From positions 108,868 to 172,867 of the forward strand of contig JALQPE010000610.1 of the NCBI GenBank assembly GCA_030407315.1: 64,000 nt of DNA, read 5' to 3'. A program made the translations under genes and the position numbers. Source of the DNA: Asparagopsis taxiformis. Lineage: Eukaryota; Rhodophyta; Florideophyceae; Bonnemaisoniales; Bonnemaisoniaceae. The notes beneath the pieces are model-generated. The model searched no databases, was not told the DNA's origin, and saw only the letters and a program-made list of their open reading frames with translations. Of the stretch, positions 21,276 to 31,884 are shown piece by piece (within the stretch, counting starts at the first letter, position 1; each line of letters starts with the position of its first letter).

Positions 21276-21716
21276 GTTTGGAGAGATTTCTGGGAGAGCA
21301 TGTATACACCAAGGGTTCCCTTCCATTAGAGGGTGGTTGAGTACAGCAGTTGCCACCATCGATTTGCAAATTTTACATGTAATTTGGATGTTCGCTGCAA
21401 TAGAACAGCTTGTGGCGTTTCGGGGATCCGAAAAGGCATCTGTAGCAGTCCGTGCGGCACAGGCCGATCGCCCATCCCCCTTCAAGATACGAGTATGACG
21501 CATCCCCTACTCTTCCCGACTTCGTGTAACTCTCGCTTCTTCATTCTAGATTCCATTAGAATCCACTCCATCTCCAAATCCTCATCCCGACCAATCTCAC
21601 TCTTCTCTAAACAAAACTGAACAGGAAAGCAACAACTATTTCATCGCACATTTGACGTTTTGGAGGCAGCTGGAGAGGATTCTGAACTATCCCATTTCCT
21701 CCCACTCCGTACCGTT

Positions 21717-21990
21717 CATTCACAGCAACCACTCCCGAACTGCGCACAAACGGAACATACAACTCTGGTCGACGAGTACGAGTAGACTTGCAGTGCTCTT
21801 TACGCCCCTTCCTGATCCACGACACATTCCTCTTCCTGATCACACGACGAATACACATGAACAACCCCTTGTCAAATTTGTTTACGATTCCCTCGGCCAC
21901 AATACGCGGATGCAGGTGTATCTGGGGACACATGTACGGCTCTTGTATTTGTTCCTGAGCTTGGAGGAGTTGATGAAGTAGTGACATCTC
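21717..21990 (-). pseudogene. Remnant of the secreted 8-Cys cationic protein gene
   Basis: The two reading frames together match the C-terminal domain of the intact genes at 24478 and 32914. One frame gives FINS.K.RNKYKSRTCVPRYTCI. After a 1-nt deletion (ATCCGCG where intact copies have ATCCCGCG) the other frame gives LFMCIRRVIRKR, WIRKGRK and YVPFVRSSG. Two codons (Cys-Lys) are also missing. No signal peptide or acidic pro-region precedes it, so it is a decayed fragment. It lies on the strand opposite to the intact copies. Confidence 0.8.
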
Positions 21991-22467
21991 ACACTCCACC
22001 AGGTACATGCCAGCCTTTCAATCACCATGTACCATAGAGACGCTACACTCCACACATCCTGTTGATCGTCCTGTGCTGTTCTCCCCATCACTCCAGATAC
22101 ACTTTCCATCAGAACCTGCCCGAAACCCTTCTTGCCAATCTTCCCCTGTACCATATTTGCACAGATTCATTGCAGTGCAACGATCTCTTGTAGTCCTCAG
22201 TGTATTCATCAGAAATGCTCAACCAAACGACAGTCGTATACCAACTGGCTCCATCATGACAGGCCGTGAGATCGCTTTGGGAGCGCATCATGTTTCCTCG
22301 TACAGTTTCTGCATCAACCTGAACTGGACAATTAGCAGCCGTGTGAAATAATTGATGGAAACGAGTCCCAAAGTCCAGTAAAATATCGTGAATCCATGTC
22401 TACCTGCAGCTCCCCTGATTTCGCACCCTTTTGCATCTTCCTTTCTATGGCACAGGCACTCACCAAA

Positions 22468-22745
22468 CGCCACTCACATCATGACCACCTCTGCACAACT
22501 CGTAGAACACACGCGGTATCCCATCCCCTCCGGCTGTATATCCAGCGATGATATCTCAGTGATTTCTCTCCCGCTCGGCTACCAGTTGCCCGATTAATAC
22601 TCGGACGCTCGCGTCGCATAGAAGCAGTATGGTTTCCAAACTTTTGCGGAAGAGGAACTGGGGTTCAGGCCTTTAGACAACAGACAACAAGATGAAATGG
22701 ATGAAAGTAGATTTTTATCGCATTGTTCAAACAAAAATACTTCTT
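22468..22745 (+). repeat. Shared module M plus 3' flank, copy 1
   Basis: A block of about 270 bp recurs, diverged, at 30575-30775 and 37030-37326, and inverted at 27912-28190. It includes the landmark ATATCTCAGTGATT and a conserved GCTCGGCTACCA. In copy 1 and in the inverted-repeat arms it is followed by the 3' end of a PIDID-family gene on the - strand. In the arm copies it follows the C-terminal part of a NAXD-like gene, so it may derive from that gene's tail or 3' UTR. No function is assigned. Confidence 0.6.
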
Positions 22746-22815
22746 TCAGTTTCCTTTGTTCTTATTATTATTACTATTGTTTCTGGTACTACGCGAATTT
22801 TTCGCACGATCCATG
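22746..22815 (-). pseudogene. 3' remnant of a PIDID-family basic protein gene
   Basis: Only the last 20-odd codons are recognisable (DRAKNSRSTRNNSNNNKNKG, then stop). They are followed by the same AATAAA-containing 3' flank found after the intact copies at 26206 and 27911. Upstream sequence does not match the family, so the gene body is lost. Confidence 0.75.
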
Positions 22816-24357
22816 TTAATTGTAGAAGAGGTTATGAATCTAATACAGTGAACTGGGGGAGCTGCTCGTGCGGGAAGAAATGAGTTGATAGTGGTTGAAG
22901 GAAGAGCAGATGTGATAAGGGTTGAAATTGCCACGTGGTTGGATGTATTCGATTCGCTGATAATATCTATTTGTGTATTATTATTTTGATCAATTAATTC
23001 TTGAATTTTGTGCTTCTATTGTTCAGTGAGACGCATCAAGTCAGTGCCGATTACGACTTCACCGAGCACCGACCGATACGAATAAGACTTCCGCACGAAA
23101 TTCGTATAGTCATACTATTGGCGTGGCATATCAATGGATGGATTCTGGGAGATGTGATGTGTTCGGCAGACAGTGAGATGGGAAGTGTCTCTTCTTGGAA
23201 AGATGTTGCCTGGAGATGAAAGATGAAGAAGGCTTTTTTCGTATAGACAAGAATATTAGGGGGGTTTATAGGAAGCGGAGCTGGGAGGGGAAAGGAATAG
23301 TGCGGAGTGGGGTTTTCTGGAGGATACTGAATCTTTTGGATGGAGAGAGAGTGCGTGTGTCTGTGTGGGTGGGTAGAAATGTACATACTTTGGTTGGCGA
23401 GTTTAATGGGTGAGTGGGTGGGTGAAAACAGAATGTGTGAGAGCCATCAACTGGGTGCAATGAAGGGGGTAATGAAGATCCCAAGGATGAAAGGGGATCA
23501 TCGAGGGGTGGCGTCTGTATGAATTGGATTTCAGAGGACAAGACACGATAGAAACAGAAATAGAGAGAGGGGGTGAGAAACAGTGAGAGAGAGAGCAAAG
23601 AAACAAGTGTCTGTTTGGATGCATCATCCATAGCACACAAAGGTTATATTGAAAAGGGTCTTCATGGTCCTGTGGATCAGAACAAGCGCGGTCCATACAA
23701 GGAGAGCAGCAATTCAGAGCGGCATTGGCTTGGTGTTCCTGGACGGCTGGTGATATGAAACATACGCTCTTCTATACATGCTTTGTTGGTTTGGTCACAA
23801 GATTACCAGGTAAACAGGGCTTTCGGTGCACAGTCCGATCATTCAAATCGTATGTACCGGGGATGAGCGTACTGAGATTGCAGCGGCAGCGTATATTGTC
23901 CGGTCATTCTATTGTGCTTCCATGTCCCAGATCCCCAGAGTCATCTCCCCTTCCATCCAAAATACCCCACAACTCACAACTCCTCCACGCACCTGTCAAC
24001 AGTATTTTACTCATCCCTGTTCCATTAAAAATTCTGCCACCCACACGACCACAACACATCTACATTCGTCCATGGCACCGTCTCTCCAGCTCCCATGTCA
24101 GCCAGAACATTTCTGCTTGTTGTCCCCGCGATCTCCTCGACAGTGTGGATGGGCAATTGCTCATCTGATGAGCCTAACATTCACGGCACACCATTTCAGC
24201 GATCGCCGCCAACAAATTCTTTCAATAATCATTCCTCTCCTGCCCTTCTATTTCGTGTCTCCACACCCATGTCCCATCCAAGTTTCCCTCTCCCCTCTAT
24301 CACCTCACACCATTGCATACCATATTTCTCCCACCTCCAGTCCTCCTCATGCACTCC
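22816..24357. other. Intergenic region, no gene recognised
   Basis: About 1.5 kb of low-complexity DNA. Purine-rich runs (GAGAGAG, GGGTGGGTGG) lie at 23,200-23,600 and pyrimidine-rich DNA at 23,930-24,350. Open frames follow the strand asymmetry and show no protein features. Confidence 0.4.
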
Positions 24358-24358
24358 A

Positions 24359-24367
24359 CTATTTAAG
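24359..24367 (+). promoter_or_regulatory. TATA-like element of the 8-Cys gene
   Basis: CTATTTAAG lies about 115 bp upstream of the ATG at 24478. The paralogue at 32914 has CTATTTAAA at a similar distance, which supports a real core promoter. Confidence 0.55.
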
Positions 24368-24477
24368 CAGTATTCCTGCTCTTGCCTCACTCACTATCCT
24401 TCATTCAATCCAATCTATACCAAACCTGTCCCAACCAGACTCACTCACTCCACCTCGCCAACTCCACTTCCGCAACA

Positions 24478-25128
24478 ATGAAACTTTCGGCTATCCTCCT
24501 CCTCGCATGCATAGTCTATGCCACACCCCCCGTCCCTGATCTACAAGGTCCAGATCATCCGAACCACCCAATTGCGAGAAACTTTGTCCCAATTCATCAA
24601 TCTGCCATCAATGCACCATCTCATGACGAAGATGCACAGATACAATTACGTATCGACACCAATACCGATATCAATGCCGACGCTGATACAGGTAATCATG
24701 CAGCTATCGATCCAGATACTGATGGAAACACTGACGCCAGCGCCGCCGCCGATCCCATCATCGATCACCCCCCCTCCATCCGCCAAAACACAATTCGTCG
24801 CCCCTCCTTCCCCAAATCCTGCCCCTGCAAACAAATCAAAGCCCGCCCCGGCAAATGCTACTACTTCATCAACTCCCTCAAACCCAGAAACAAGTACAAG
24901 TGCAAGAGCCGTACATGCGTCCCCAGATACGTCTGCATCCCGCGCATTGTGGCCAAGAAAATTGCAAAGAAATTTGGCAAGAAACTGCTCATGTGCATTC
25001 GTCGTGTGACCAGGAAGAGGATTGTGCCGTGGATCAGGAAGGGGCGCAAGGGGTACTGCAAGTCTATTCGTACTCGTCGACGAGTGTTCTATGTTCCGTA
25101 TGTGCGCAATTCGGGGCGGTCGCTATGA
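24478..25128 (+). CDS. Secreted protein with acidic pro-region and cationic 8-Cys C-terminal domain, copy 1
   Basis: 216 codons. The N-terminus MKLSAILLLACIVYA is a signal peptide with a likely cut before TPPV. Residues about 20-105 are acidic (Asp/Asn/Thr runs such as DTNTDINADADTG), ending in PIIDHPPSIRQNTIRRPSFPK, where the RR pair is a plausible processing site. The C-terminal 100 residues are very basic and contain eight Cys (CPC, KCYY, YKCK, TCVP, VCIP, LMCI, GYCK). The acidic-pro plus cationic-Cys-rich layout recalls secreted defence-type propeptides, but no known family is recognised and no activity is claimed. A second gene at 32914 shares the last 400 coding bases almost identically. 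A PIDID-family gene converges on it about 1.1 kb downstream, as in the second locus. Confidence 0.85.
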   Translation: MKLSAILLLACIVYATPPVPDLQGPDHPNHPIARNFVPIHQSAINAPSHDEDAQIQLRIDTNTDINADADTGNHAAIDPDTDGNTDASAAADPIIDHPPSIRQNTIRRPSFPKSCPCKQIKARPGKCYYFINSLKPRNKYKCKSRTCVPRYVCIPRIVAKKIAKKFGKKLLMCIRRVTRKRIVPWIRKGRKGYCKSIRTRRRVFYVPYVRNSGRSL

Positions 25129-25317
25129 TTGAATGTGGGAAACACACAACTGACGCGGTCGGGCGGCCAGATGGTTGAAACGGAAGGGCAGAAAGCGATC
25201 CGAGGGATGGAGTAGTCTGCTGCAAAAGCGTCGACTCTTTCTAGTTCTCTACGGATACGGCGAGGAGTGTAGGGATAGAAGCTTGGATGCGTGGTAGTTT
25301 ACAAAGACATTGCAATC
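24729..25317 (+). repeat. 589-bp near-identical block, copy 1 (partner 33141-33729)
   Basis: The block starts inside the 8-Cys coding sequence and ends 189 bp beyond the stop. Against 33141-33729 it aligns without gaps, with only two differences noticed by eye (a G/A near the start and a T/C near 25289). Sequence on both sides is unrelated or strongly diverged. Confidence 0.9.
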
Positions 25318-26205
25318 AGTAAATCAAGAGATAAGAACCAGTCTCAGTCATAATATCCACCACTGTACCAATCGACCTTCTCATTTTGTGCTCCTCATCA
25401 GCTCTCAATAAGTATGCAACACCAGAAACGCTTCATTGCACAAATCGTAAACTGTTGTGAATTGTTATTCAACATCCCTCTCGGCACTCTTCTGCCTTTC
25501 CGGAGTATCTGCCAGGCCATCAAAGTTTTCTTCATAACCAAGACCTCTGTATGTACTGTAACCACACTTCCAGCCTCCTCTACCAGCTAGTCGAATCATC
25601 CGCCCCTGCACACATTTCACCCCAGACTCATACCGTGTGTGATCCAGATTGTCTGCGTCCACTTCGCCAAAATAGTGCTGCTACAAGACATTTCCTGAAC
25701 ACGCTTGCCCATTCTCATACACTTCTTTCAGCACCAAAATGTCCCCATCTCGCTGTGTCTCCCATTCCAATCAGGTCGATATCAATCTACCATTCTCGAT
25801 TCCACACACTCTATGAATATAAGCGCAGCAACTTACCACCTCAGACTCAATTGTACTTTCCCCCTCGCATATCCATACAAATAACCCACTCCAATGCCCT
25901 CGTTTCAAAGCACAGAAAACCTCACAGAAAATTACAACATTGCACCAATCATGGTACTCCATACTGCATCCCGTTTCAAGGAATCTTCGGAGAACGACCC
26001 GCACGACTTGCCTACGTGACTGCAAGCACTGACTTGACGAACGCACTCATTACAATGCTGGTTGGATCGTTGAAATCGCGCGGCGGTTCCAGGTTGGTAC
26101 ACACGAAATATCTGAGATCAGTTTGCTACGTCAGTCGATGAAAACACAGTGCGGAAATGGATGAAAGTAGATTTTTATTGCATTGTTCAAACAAAAATAC
26201 TTCTT
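25318..26205. other. Spacer between 8-Cys and PIDID genes, no gene recognised
   Basis: The long frame at 25551-26141 has a His/Thr/Pro-rich, non-protein-like first half. The stretch near 25,980-26,140 looks more protein-like but matches nothing recognised. Bases 26149-26205 hold the conserved 3' flank of the next gene, including its AATAAA (- strand). Confidence 0.4.
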
Positions 26206-26544
26206 TCAGTTTCCTTTGTTCTTATTATTATTATTATTGTTTCTGGTACTACGCGACTTTTTTGCGCGATCATGTTTCTTTGTCTTCTGCGAAGACCACG
26301 AGCCAGTGGCTCGTTTCCGCTTACGCGAGTTACTGACGTAAGGGGATTTCTCGGGTTGACCAGAGCTGGTAGCTTTGGGAGCTTGCTTGGAATCACCCTT
26401 GGAAGAATCTTTTTGAGCTTTAGCCTGTTTGGCTTGTCGCTCTTTGCGCTCCCTCTCCCTCCTCTCCTTGATCATAACATCGAGTGGCTTATCGATATCG
26501 ATTGGATACTCGATACGATGTTTGGGGAGTCTGAGGAGTGTCAT
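26206..26544 (-). CDS. PIDID-family small basic protein, copy 1
   Basis: 112 codons. The N-terminal motif reads LPKHRIEYPIDIDKPLDVMI followed by a Glu/Arg/Lys-rich helix (ERRERERKERQAKQ). The C-terminal motif RKRKRATGSWSSQK leads into an Asn/Lys/Arg-rich tail. There is no signal peptide or membrane segment; RKRKR is a plausible nuclear localisation signal. A TATA box (TTTATAAA) lies about 95 bp upstream and AATAAA follows the stop. Four further intact or near-intact copies in the window keep both motifs while the middle varies, which suggests selection on the protein. No known family is recognised. The 3' part of this gene starts the left arm of the large inverted repeat. Confidence 0.8.
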   Translation of the reverse strand: MTLLRLPKHRIEYPIDIDKPLDVMIKERRERERKERQAKQAKAQKDSSKGDSKQAPKATSSGQPEKSPYVSNSRKRKRATGSWSSQKTKKHDRAKKSRSTRNNNNNNKNKGN

Positions 26545-26634
26545 TTTTCGTTGACGGTGTGGAGATGGGTGTATTGATCAATAGATTGTTGGATAGGGTG
26601 AGGCGGACAATGTGGGGAAGGAAGGATAGAGGGG

Positions 26635-26642
26635 TTTATAAA
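26635..26642 (-). promoter_or_regulatory. TATA box of PIDID copy 1
   Basis: TTTATAAA lies about 95 bp upstream of the ATG at 26544. The same element is at 38597-38608 before the frameshifted right-arm copy. Confidence 0.6.
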
Positions 26643-27572
26643 TGGGATGGGAAGGGTGGGCGAGCCGGGTGTAGGGCGGATGGAGTAATTGGGATGATGA
26701 ATGCAATTTGGGAGGAGAGGGAGTTGAAAGTAAATGATTAGTAATTGTAGTATCAGGTGGATCATCTATCGTAGAAGTGGTGCCTCCGACGAACATCACC
26801 ACAAAATCAGATGGTTGGAGAGAGCACTCAATTCTCATGAAATTGGATGCAACACATCCAGCATTGGTAGTTGGTGCACTGCATCAAGCTCGCGGGAGTA
26901 GGTATCGGAGTGCAATCTGCTCATGAATGGCGTCCACACCATTTCCACTTTGCAACGGAATAAATTAAACCAGAAATATGTAAACATTTTGAAATGCCAA
27001 CAGCGTGACACGATGCGGGGTCATTACTTCCCCACTATTGGCTAGTGCACTCCGCTCCGTGGTCTCTCACGTTGCACGTTCTGGAGACGAGTCGACAAAT
27101 TCTAAATTAGCACAGTCCAAGCTGTCACACATTGTGTTGTCGACACTAATTTAGTAGATTCCTGAACGCTGCTCAACACCACACTCTCCCCGAGTCTACA
27201 TACCCCCGACACTCCAATTACCACTGCCTACACCCCTGCCATTCCAATTCACACAGTTGCATTGAAAATGGAAATTCCTATCTCCCTTGCAATCCAAAAC
27301 ATTTCATGCTACAACAACACAACTCGAACATTTCACTGATAGATGATCCACCTGATACTACAATTCCTAATCATTTACTTTCAACTCCCTCTCCTCCCAG
27401 ATTGCATTCATCATCCCAATTACTCCACCCGGCTCACCCACCCTTCCCATCCCATTTGTAGACCCCTCTATCCTTCCTTCTCCACATTGTCCTCCTCATC
27501 CCATCCAGCAATCTGTTGATCAATACACCCAGCCTCAAACCCTCCAGCGAACAAAATCTACACCCCCGGAGA

Positions 27573-27911
27573 ATGACACTCCTTCGCCTTCCCAAACATC
27601 GTATCGAGTACCCAATCGATATCGATAAGCCGCTAGACGTTATGATCAAGGAGAGGAGGGAGAGGGAGCGCAAAGAGCGACAAGCGAAGAAAGCTCAAGC
27701 TCAGAAAGACTCTCCAGTGGGTGGAAAGGAGCAAAATCAAAAAGCTCCCGCTTCTGGCCAGCCCCAGAAGTCCCCTCACGTCAGCAACCCGCGTAAGCGG
27801 AAACGAGCCACTGGCTCGTGGTCTTCGCAGAAGACAAACAAAAATGATCGCGCAAAAAAGTCGCGTAGTACCAGAAACAATAGTAATAATAATAAGAACA
27901 AAGGAAACTGA
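27573..27911 (+). CDS. PIDID-family small basic protein, copy 2
   Basis: 112 codons starting MTLLRLPKHRIEYPIDID, with the same N-terminal motif, charged helix and RKRKRATGSWSSQK C-terminal motif as copy 1. The middle (SPVGGKEQNQKAPASGQPQ) differs. The first ATG of the frame, at 27516, is rejected because all other copies start at the conserved M-x-L-L. The usual TATA is degenerate here (TTTGTAGA). It is carried in the left inverted-repeat arm, and the right arm has an identical copy at 37327-37665. Confidence 0.78.
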   Translation: MTLLRLPKHRIEYPIDIDKPLDVMIKERRERERKERQAKKAQAQKDSPVGGKEQNQKAPASGQPQKSPHVSNPRKRKRATGSWSSQKTNKNDRAKKSRSTRNNSNNNKNKGN

Positions 27912-28196
27912 AAGAAGTATTTTTGTTTGAACAATGCAATAAAAATCTACTTTCATCCATGTCCACATGTTGTCTGTCCTCTGAAGGGTGGAACCCAGTT
28001 GTTCTGTACAAGTTTGGAAACCATACCGCTGTTATGCTGCGCGAGCGTCCGAATCCTGATGAGCCAATTGGTAGCCGAGCGGAGAGAGAAATCACTGAGA
28101 TATCATCGCTGGATATACAGCCGGAGGGGATAGGATAACGCCTGTGCTCTACGAGTGGTGTAGATGTGGTTATGAGGTGAGAGTGGCATTTTGTGA

Positions 28197-28330
28197 GTGC
28201 CCGTGCAAAACAGCTTCATAAAAGCCTTGTTGACTGCACATCGTGTAGCAATAGATGCACAGACTGCAACCGATGCTAGTTACGATTCATTGGTACCTCT
28301 GCGAGCCACCCACCAGCAAAGTAGAATTAG
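28197..28330 (-). pseudogene. C-terminal fragment of NAXD-like gene (inverted)
   Basis: Read on the - strand this matches the end of the NAXD fragment at 36910-37075 (AVNKAFMKLFCTGT segment). It is identical to about 28274 and diverged to about 28330. It lies head-on to the N-terminal NAXD fragment at 28935, so the gene has been broken by an inversion here. Confidence 0.65.
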
Positions 28331-28335
28331 CGGCC

Positions 28336-28629
28336 AAATAACGAGCTTGGTGTTTCAACGCCTGTGGAGTTGCAATCATTTTTGGAGCACGAGTTTGTTC
28401 GTATCAACCAGGTATACGCCATGGGTGACGGAAACCAGAGACACAAACCGTCACGTCCAATCTCTCTGTCAATGGCTCGAAACTGTGTTGTGCCCCTGTT
28501 CAGCACAATGCAGATTCTTAAATTCTCCTCAGTTCTAGCTAGAATCACTAAATCACTTTCAGGCGATGCAATCAGTGCAAAGTTCACTTCGAGCGGTAGA
28601 TGAGGTGAAACATCTAATTGAGCACGCAT
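28336..28629 (-). other. Conserved open frame in the direct repeat, possible first exon
   Basis: The frame starts MRAQLDVSPHLPLEVNFALI and stays open for about 98 codons; the copy at 36032-36325 keeps it. The first 70 residues look protein-like (SPESDLVILARTEENLRICI). The frame runs on into unrelated sequence on each side, so it may be a first exon whose downstream exons are lost. Divergent transcription from NAXD across the C-rich spacer is inferred. Function unknown. Confidence 0.35.
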
Positions 28630-28959
28630 GGTGTTGGGTTATGACCTACTCGTTCGGCTCTTCCCTTCTGGACACCACATCATTCTCCCATGTACTCCTC
28701 ATCATTTCTGTCATTTCCTGCCACCAAATACTTCCAATACACATTCTTCTCACACCGATCCTGGTTCGTGTCTCTGCACACCTTTCCCATCCTATACGTA
28801 CACTTTCCAGCCCTTCTCCCATCCCATCCCTCACCCCTCATCCATATCCATACTATTTCCCTCCTCCACCTTCACTCCTCTACTTCAACTTTTCTCCCAC
28901 TCCCCATCTAAACTACACGCACATCAGAAACACACAAAGACCAAGCTGGGAAGATCGCC
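28336..28959 (+). repeat. 624-bp direct repeat, copy 1 (partner 36032-36655)
   Basis: Copies are offset by exactly 7696 bp, with a handful of substitutions and no indel seen. The repeat holds a conserved - strand open frame, a C-rich presumed promoter, and the start of the NAXD-like coding region (ending at GGGAAGATCGCC). Confidence 0.93.
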
Positions 28960-29410
28960 GTATTTTGAAGCTGTACAGAATACACCAGAGCGCCCAAGCT
29001 TGCAACAATTTCCACGATGCGCGCTGGAGCCAAGCTCGCATTTGTCTACACAACGCCTGAAACGGCAACTGTAAAGACGTTGGACAGCCAAGATCTGGTC
29101 GCATACCCCGGCTTCAGCTTTCTCGGTGACGATTGCAGTGCTCTAAACAAAATTCACACGATTGTGGGTGGAACTGGTACACGACGAGGACAGGATGCAA
29201 CAGCGATTGTGGGGAAGGAAGTTCATGTAGTATGCTTGTGAATGTTGCAAATCGCTTGTCATCGATGCAGATGCACTTTTCTTCCTAGTAAAGAGTGCCG
29301 TGCTGCGCAAAATTATTCATGATGCAGATGTTTCATCTGACTGACGCCAAATGCTGTAGATGTAGAGATAGCAGATGGCCATCAATGTATCTTCTGTGGA
29401 TCAAGTGTCA
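28935..29410 (+). pseudogene. NAXD-like (ADP-dependent NAD(P)H-hydrate dehydratase) pseudogene, N-terminal and middle part
   Basis: Reading with interruptions gives family landmarks in order. GKIAVF is followed by an in-frame TGA where a Gly is normally found, then CTEYT.AP. Next come RAGAKLAFVYTTPE, LVAYPGFS, KIHTIVGGTG and, after a frame change, SLVIDADALFFL. These match the ribokinase-fold dehydratase that repairs hydrated NAD(P)H. The premature stop, frameshift and lack of the C-terminal catalytic part (GQGD-type motif) make it a pseudogene. After 29411 it diverges from the copy at 36766, which carries the missing C-terminal part. Confidence 0.75.
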
Positions 29411-30339
29411 ACAAAGCGTCTATCACGTTTGGGCGAGGCCTGATTGCGTCTGATATCGGTGCCTTTTCTGGTGAGCAAGTGGACGCTGTGTTTGAGAATT
29501 ATTGATAGAATATACTATTCCGTCGTGAGCACTGTTTGCAACACAAGAGTGAGATCTCTGTCAACGTATACTGCGCTATTTTACATATCGTGTCAAATTA
29601 GACGTTCAGGTCACAGAGTTTTGATCCCCTGAGGTGAAGGAGAGCAGCGGTTTACTATTCAATTTGTGTAGATAGGGCTCTGTCTTTCTGCTGCTTCCTG
29701 ATCGGACTGGTCGACCTGTAGGAATATAAATGCTCCAGGAGCTGCACAAGCGCCGACATAGAACATGATGATAGATGGGTCATTGTTGGAATGGGACATT
29801 ATCAATGGTACAACAAAAGCCACCACGAGCTATGGGAAGCTGAGTGAAACATTGAAAAGCGTTGTAAACAAACCTGTACGCCTCCTATTACGCGGATCAG
29901 ATTCCAATCTGTTGCCTATCACAATCCAAGGCAGGCCAACTGTTGTTACTGAGACAATGTCGAACAATCCGATGTCAACCCAAATGGTGAGCTTCGAAAT
30001 TGCGGATGGGTCCTGTCCGCGTGTACCATTGATGAACGGGACAGCCAGTAACAAATAGCCGCGAATACTAAAGCAAATGTATAAACAGGTAGGATACCAA
30101 AGGTATACTGAAGATGCGATACCACAAAGGAATAAACTGATGTTAAAGCAGCTGTGAGAGCGTTGACGTTATCGCCAAGTTGAACGCCTCTCTCGTAAGT
30201 CTTCCGGGCTGGTGTTCATGCAGCTGCAGTTCCGTCACTGAGGAAGATATTAAGACCGACCCATGAATTGACGTAGACGACGAGGGCAAAGAAGCCACAT
30301 CATGTACTGAAAACACAATTGACGGCGGAAATCTTGCCG
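29411..30339. other. No recognisable gene; one short open frame
   Basis: A 97-codon frame at 29765-30058 (+) has ordinary amino-acid composition and ends cleanly, but has no recognised motif, signal or paralogue in the window. The rest shows only short frames. Confidence 0.35.
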
Positions 30340-30466
30340 AATTGTTTGCGATGTTCTTGGCGACAATGCGCGCTATGAAGACGTATCTGGGGGCGCATGT
30401 ACGGCCCTTACACTTGTACTTGTCCCCAGACTTGAAAGGGTTGATGAAGCAGTTGCATCTCGCCAC
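30340..30466 (-). pseudogene. Fragment of the 8-Cys protein gene
   Basis: CNCFINPFKSGDKYKCKGRTCAPRY and ARIVAKNIAN match the middle of the cationic domain of the intact genes. One Cys is lost (VFIAR for VCIPR), and both the signal/pro-region and the last 50 residues are missing. It is on the same strand as, and upstream of, module M and a PIDID gene, the same order as at 21717-22815. Confidence 0.75.
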
Positions 30467-30574
30467 TTCCCAAGGTGCATGCTAGCAGTTCAATCGCCAT
30501 ATATCATAGAAAAGCTACATTCCACACATCCCGTTGGTCTGTGTATTGCTCTCTTACACGGGCACTCGCCAAAT

Positions 30575-30775
30575 GCCACTCTCACTTCATGATCACATCT
30601 GCACAACTCGTAGAGCACAGGCCATATCCCATTCCCTCCTGCTGTATCTCCAGCAATGATATCTCAGTGATTGCTCTCACCGCTCGGCTACCAATTGCCT
30701 GATCAAGATTCGGGCGCTCGCGTCGCATAACAGCAGTACGGTTCCAAACTTGTGCAGAACAACTGGTTCCGCTCG
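30575..30775 (+). repeat. Shared module M, copy 2
   Basis: Diverged copy of the block at 22468 and 37030 (CTGCACAACTCGTAGA...ATATCTCAGTGATT...GCTCGGCTACCA landmarks). It again lies between an 8-Cys remnant and the 3' end of a PIDID gene. Confidence 0.6.
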
Positions 30776-30973
30776 CTAGTGCCAGTCGCGATGCGCACCC
30801 CTGAAGAACAAGTACTATGGACGATGAAAAGGATGGTGAAATGACGGCCTGGAGCTACGGAGGCGAAGATGGGAGGACATGGAGGGAAATGATATTTGGT
30901 TGATTGGGTGGTATTTCACACTCCTTTATGATAGATAGATAAATTTGTTTAGAACGAACAATTGAATTTCTAG

Positions 30974-31255
30974 CTAGTACTCAAAGGTATTCTTGAGCAG
31001 CTTGTTCGCACGGTCTCCCTTGCTCAACAGGTTCTGTTCTGCCGACCATGATCCAGTGATGCGCTTCCTCTTGCGGAGAACGCTGTCGCATGGAGGCGGG
31101 ATATAGAAGGAGAGAGGAGCTTCCATTTGCGGCTTTGGGTTTGCGAGGCGTTCTTTGTGCTCGCTCCTCCTGCGCTCGGCGATCATATCGTCGAGGGGTC
31201 GGTCGATGTCGATGGGGTACTGAGCGCGGAGCTTGGGGAAGGTGAGGGGAGCCAT
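30974..31255 (-). CDS. PIDID-family small basic protein, copy 3 (divergent)
   Basis: 93 codons. FPKLRAQYPIDIDRPLDDMI, the charged helix ERRRSEHKERLA and the C-terminal RKRKRITGSWSAEQ are kept; the middle is short and hydrophobic (PLSFYIPPP). An upstream in-frame ATG at 31339 is rejected because the conserved start is at 31255. TTTATAAATA at 31364-31373 is a TATA box about 110 bp upstream. It diverges clearly from copies 1 and 2, so the two end motifs have been kept over longer time, which argues for function. Role unknown; nuclear location inferred from the RKRKR cluster. Confidence 0.75.
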   Translation of the reverse strand: MAPLTFPKLRAQYPIDIDRPLDDMIAERRRSEHKERLANPKPQMEAPLSFYIPPPCDSVLRKRKRITGSWSAEQNLLSKGDRANKLLKNTFEY

Positions 31256-31363
31256 TGTTTGTCCGAGTAGAGAATGTGAGTTTCGGAGTGGGGCGTGGTC
31301 GGTGGTGGATAGATTGTTGGTTGGGGATGAGACGGACAATGTGGGGATGGAACGACTGTGAGG

Positions 31364-31373
31364 TTTATAAATA
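31364..31373 (-). promoter_or_regulatory. TATA box of PIDID copy 3
   Basis: TTTATAAATA at the same relative position as the TATA elements of the paralogues at 26635 and 34797. Confidence 0.55.
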
Positions 31374-31884
31374 AGATAGGGAAGAATGAGTGGAGTAGTT
31401 GGAGGGATGAATGCAATTTTGGGGAGAGGGAGGTGGGAGCAAATGATTAGGAAATGTAGTATTAGATGTATCAGCTATCAGTGGAATGCTGGTGCAGCAT
31501 AAAATGTTTTGCTTTGCATTGTAGGGCAAGCAGGAGTATCGAGGTTCAATAGAACAGAGCGCATTGGAGTGGATGGGGATGCAGGCAATGGGAATTGAAA
31601 TGAATTGTTGTGTCGGGCTAGAGTGACTCTGTGGTCTATTGCTTTAATTTAGTGTTGGGGGTGACAGTCTACAATACCCGGGGCGGGGATGGTGACGGGA
31701 GATGCAGATGTGCACGGCATAGGCAGGGATGGAATTTGATGGGAACTTTGTGTGACGAGGCGGCTGCTGCGGCGTCGGCCGAACGGGAAGGTGTGATCAT
31801 TGCGGATGTGGTACCCAAGTGGGACGTGTGATGTGGAGTGGCAGAACCGGGGGGAGGCAGTGACGAAGCAAGGAAAAAAAAGGA

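Larger units (their letters stand above)
26248..28274 (+). repeat. Left arm of about 2.03-kb inverted repeat
   Basis: The reverse complement of 36964-38990. Matching positions sum to 65238 along the arm (for example 27573 with 37665 and 27911 with 37327), with one 1-bp indel inside the PIDID gene near the outer end. The arms look almost identical by eye. Each holds two PIDID-family genes facing away from each other and the last part of a NAXD-like gene. Similarity continues in diverged form to about 28330. Confidence 0.93.

Noticed and set aside
21882..22154. Possible protein kinase fragment (GKIGKKGFGQV and DVWSVASLWYMV) on the - strand near the 8-Cys remnant
   Set aside because: The two kinase-like strings are too close together, no other kinase subdomain is present, and the second copy (about 30480-30560) is interrupted. 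Too weak to call.
28566..29074. Long + strand frames over the C-rich stretch upstream of the NAXD fragment
   Set aside because: The translation is His/Pro/Ser/Thr repeats from pyrimidine-rich DNA, typical of a promoter-like tract, and the start of real NAXD similarity is only at about 28935.
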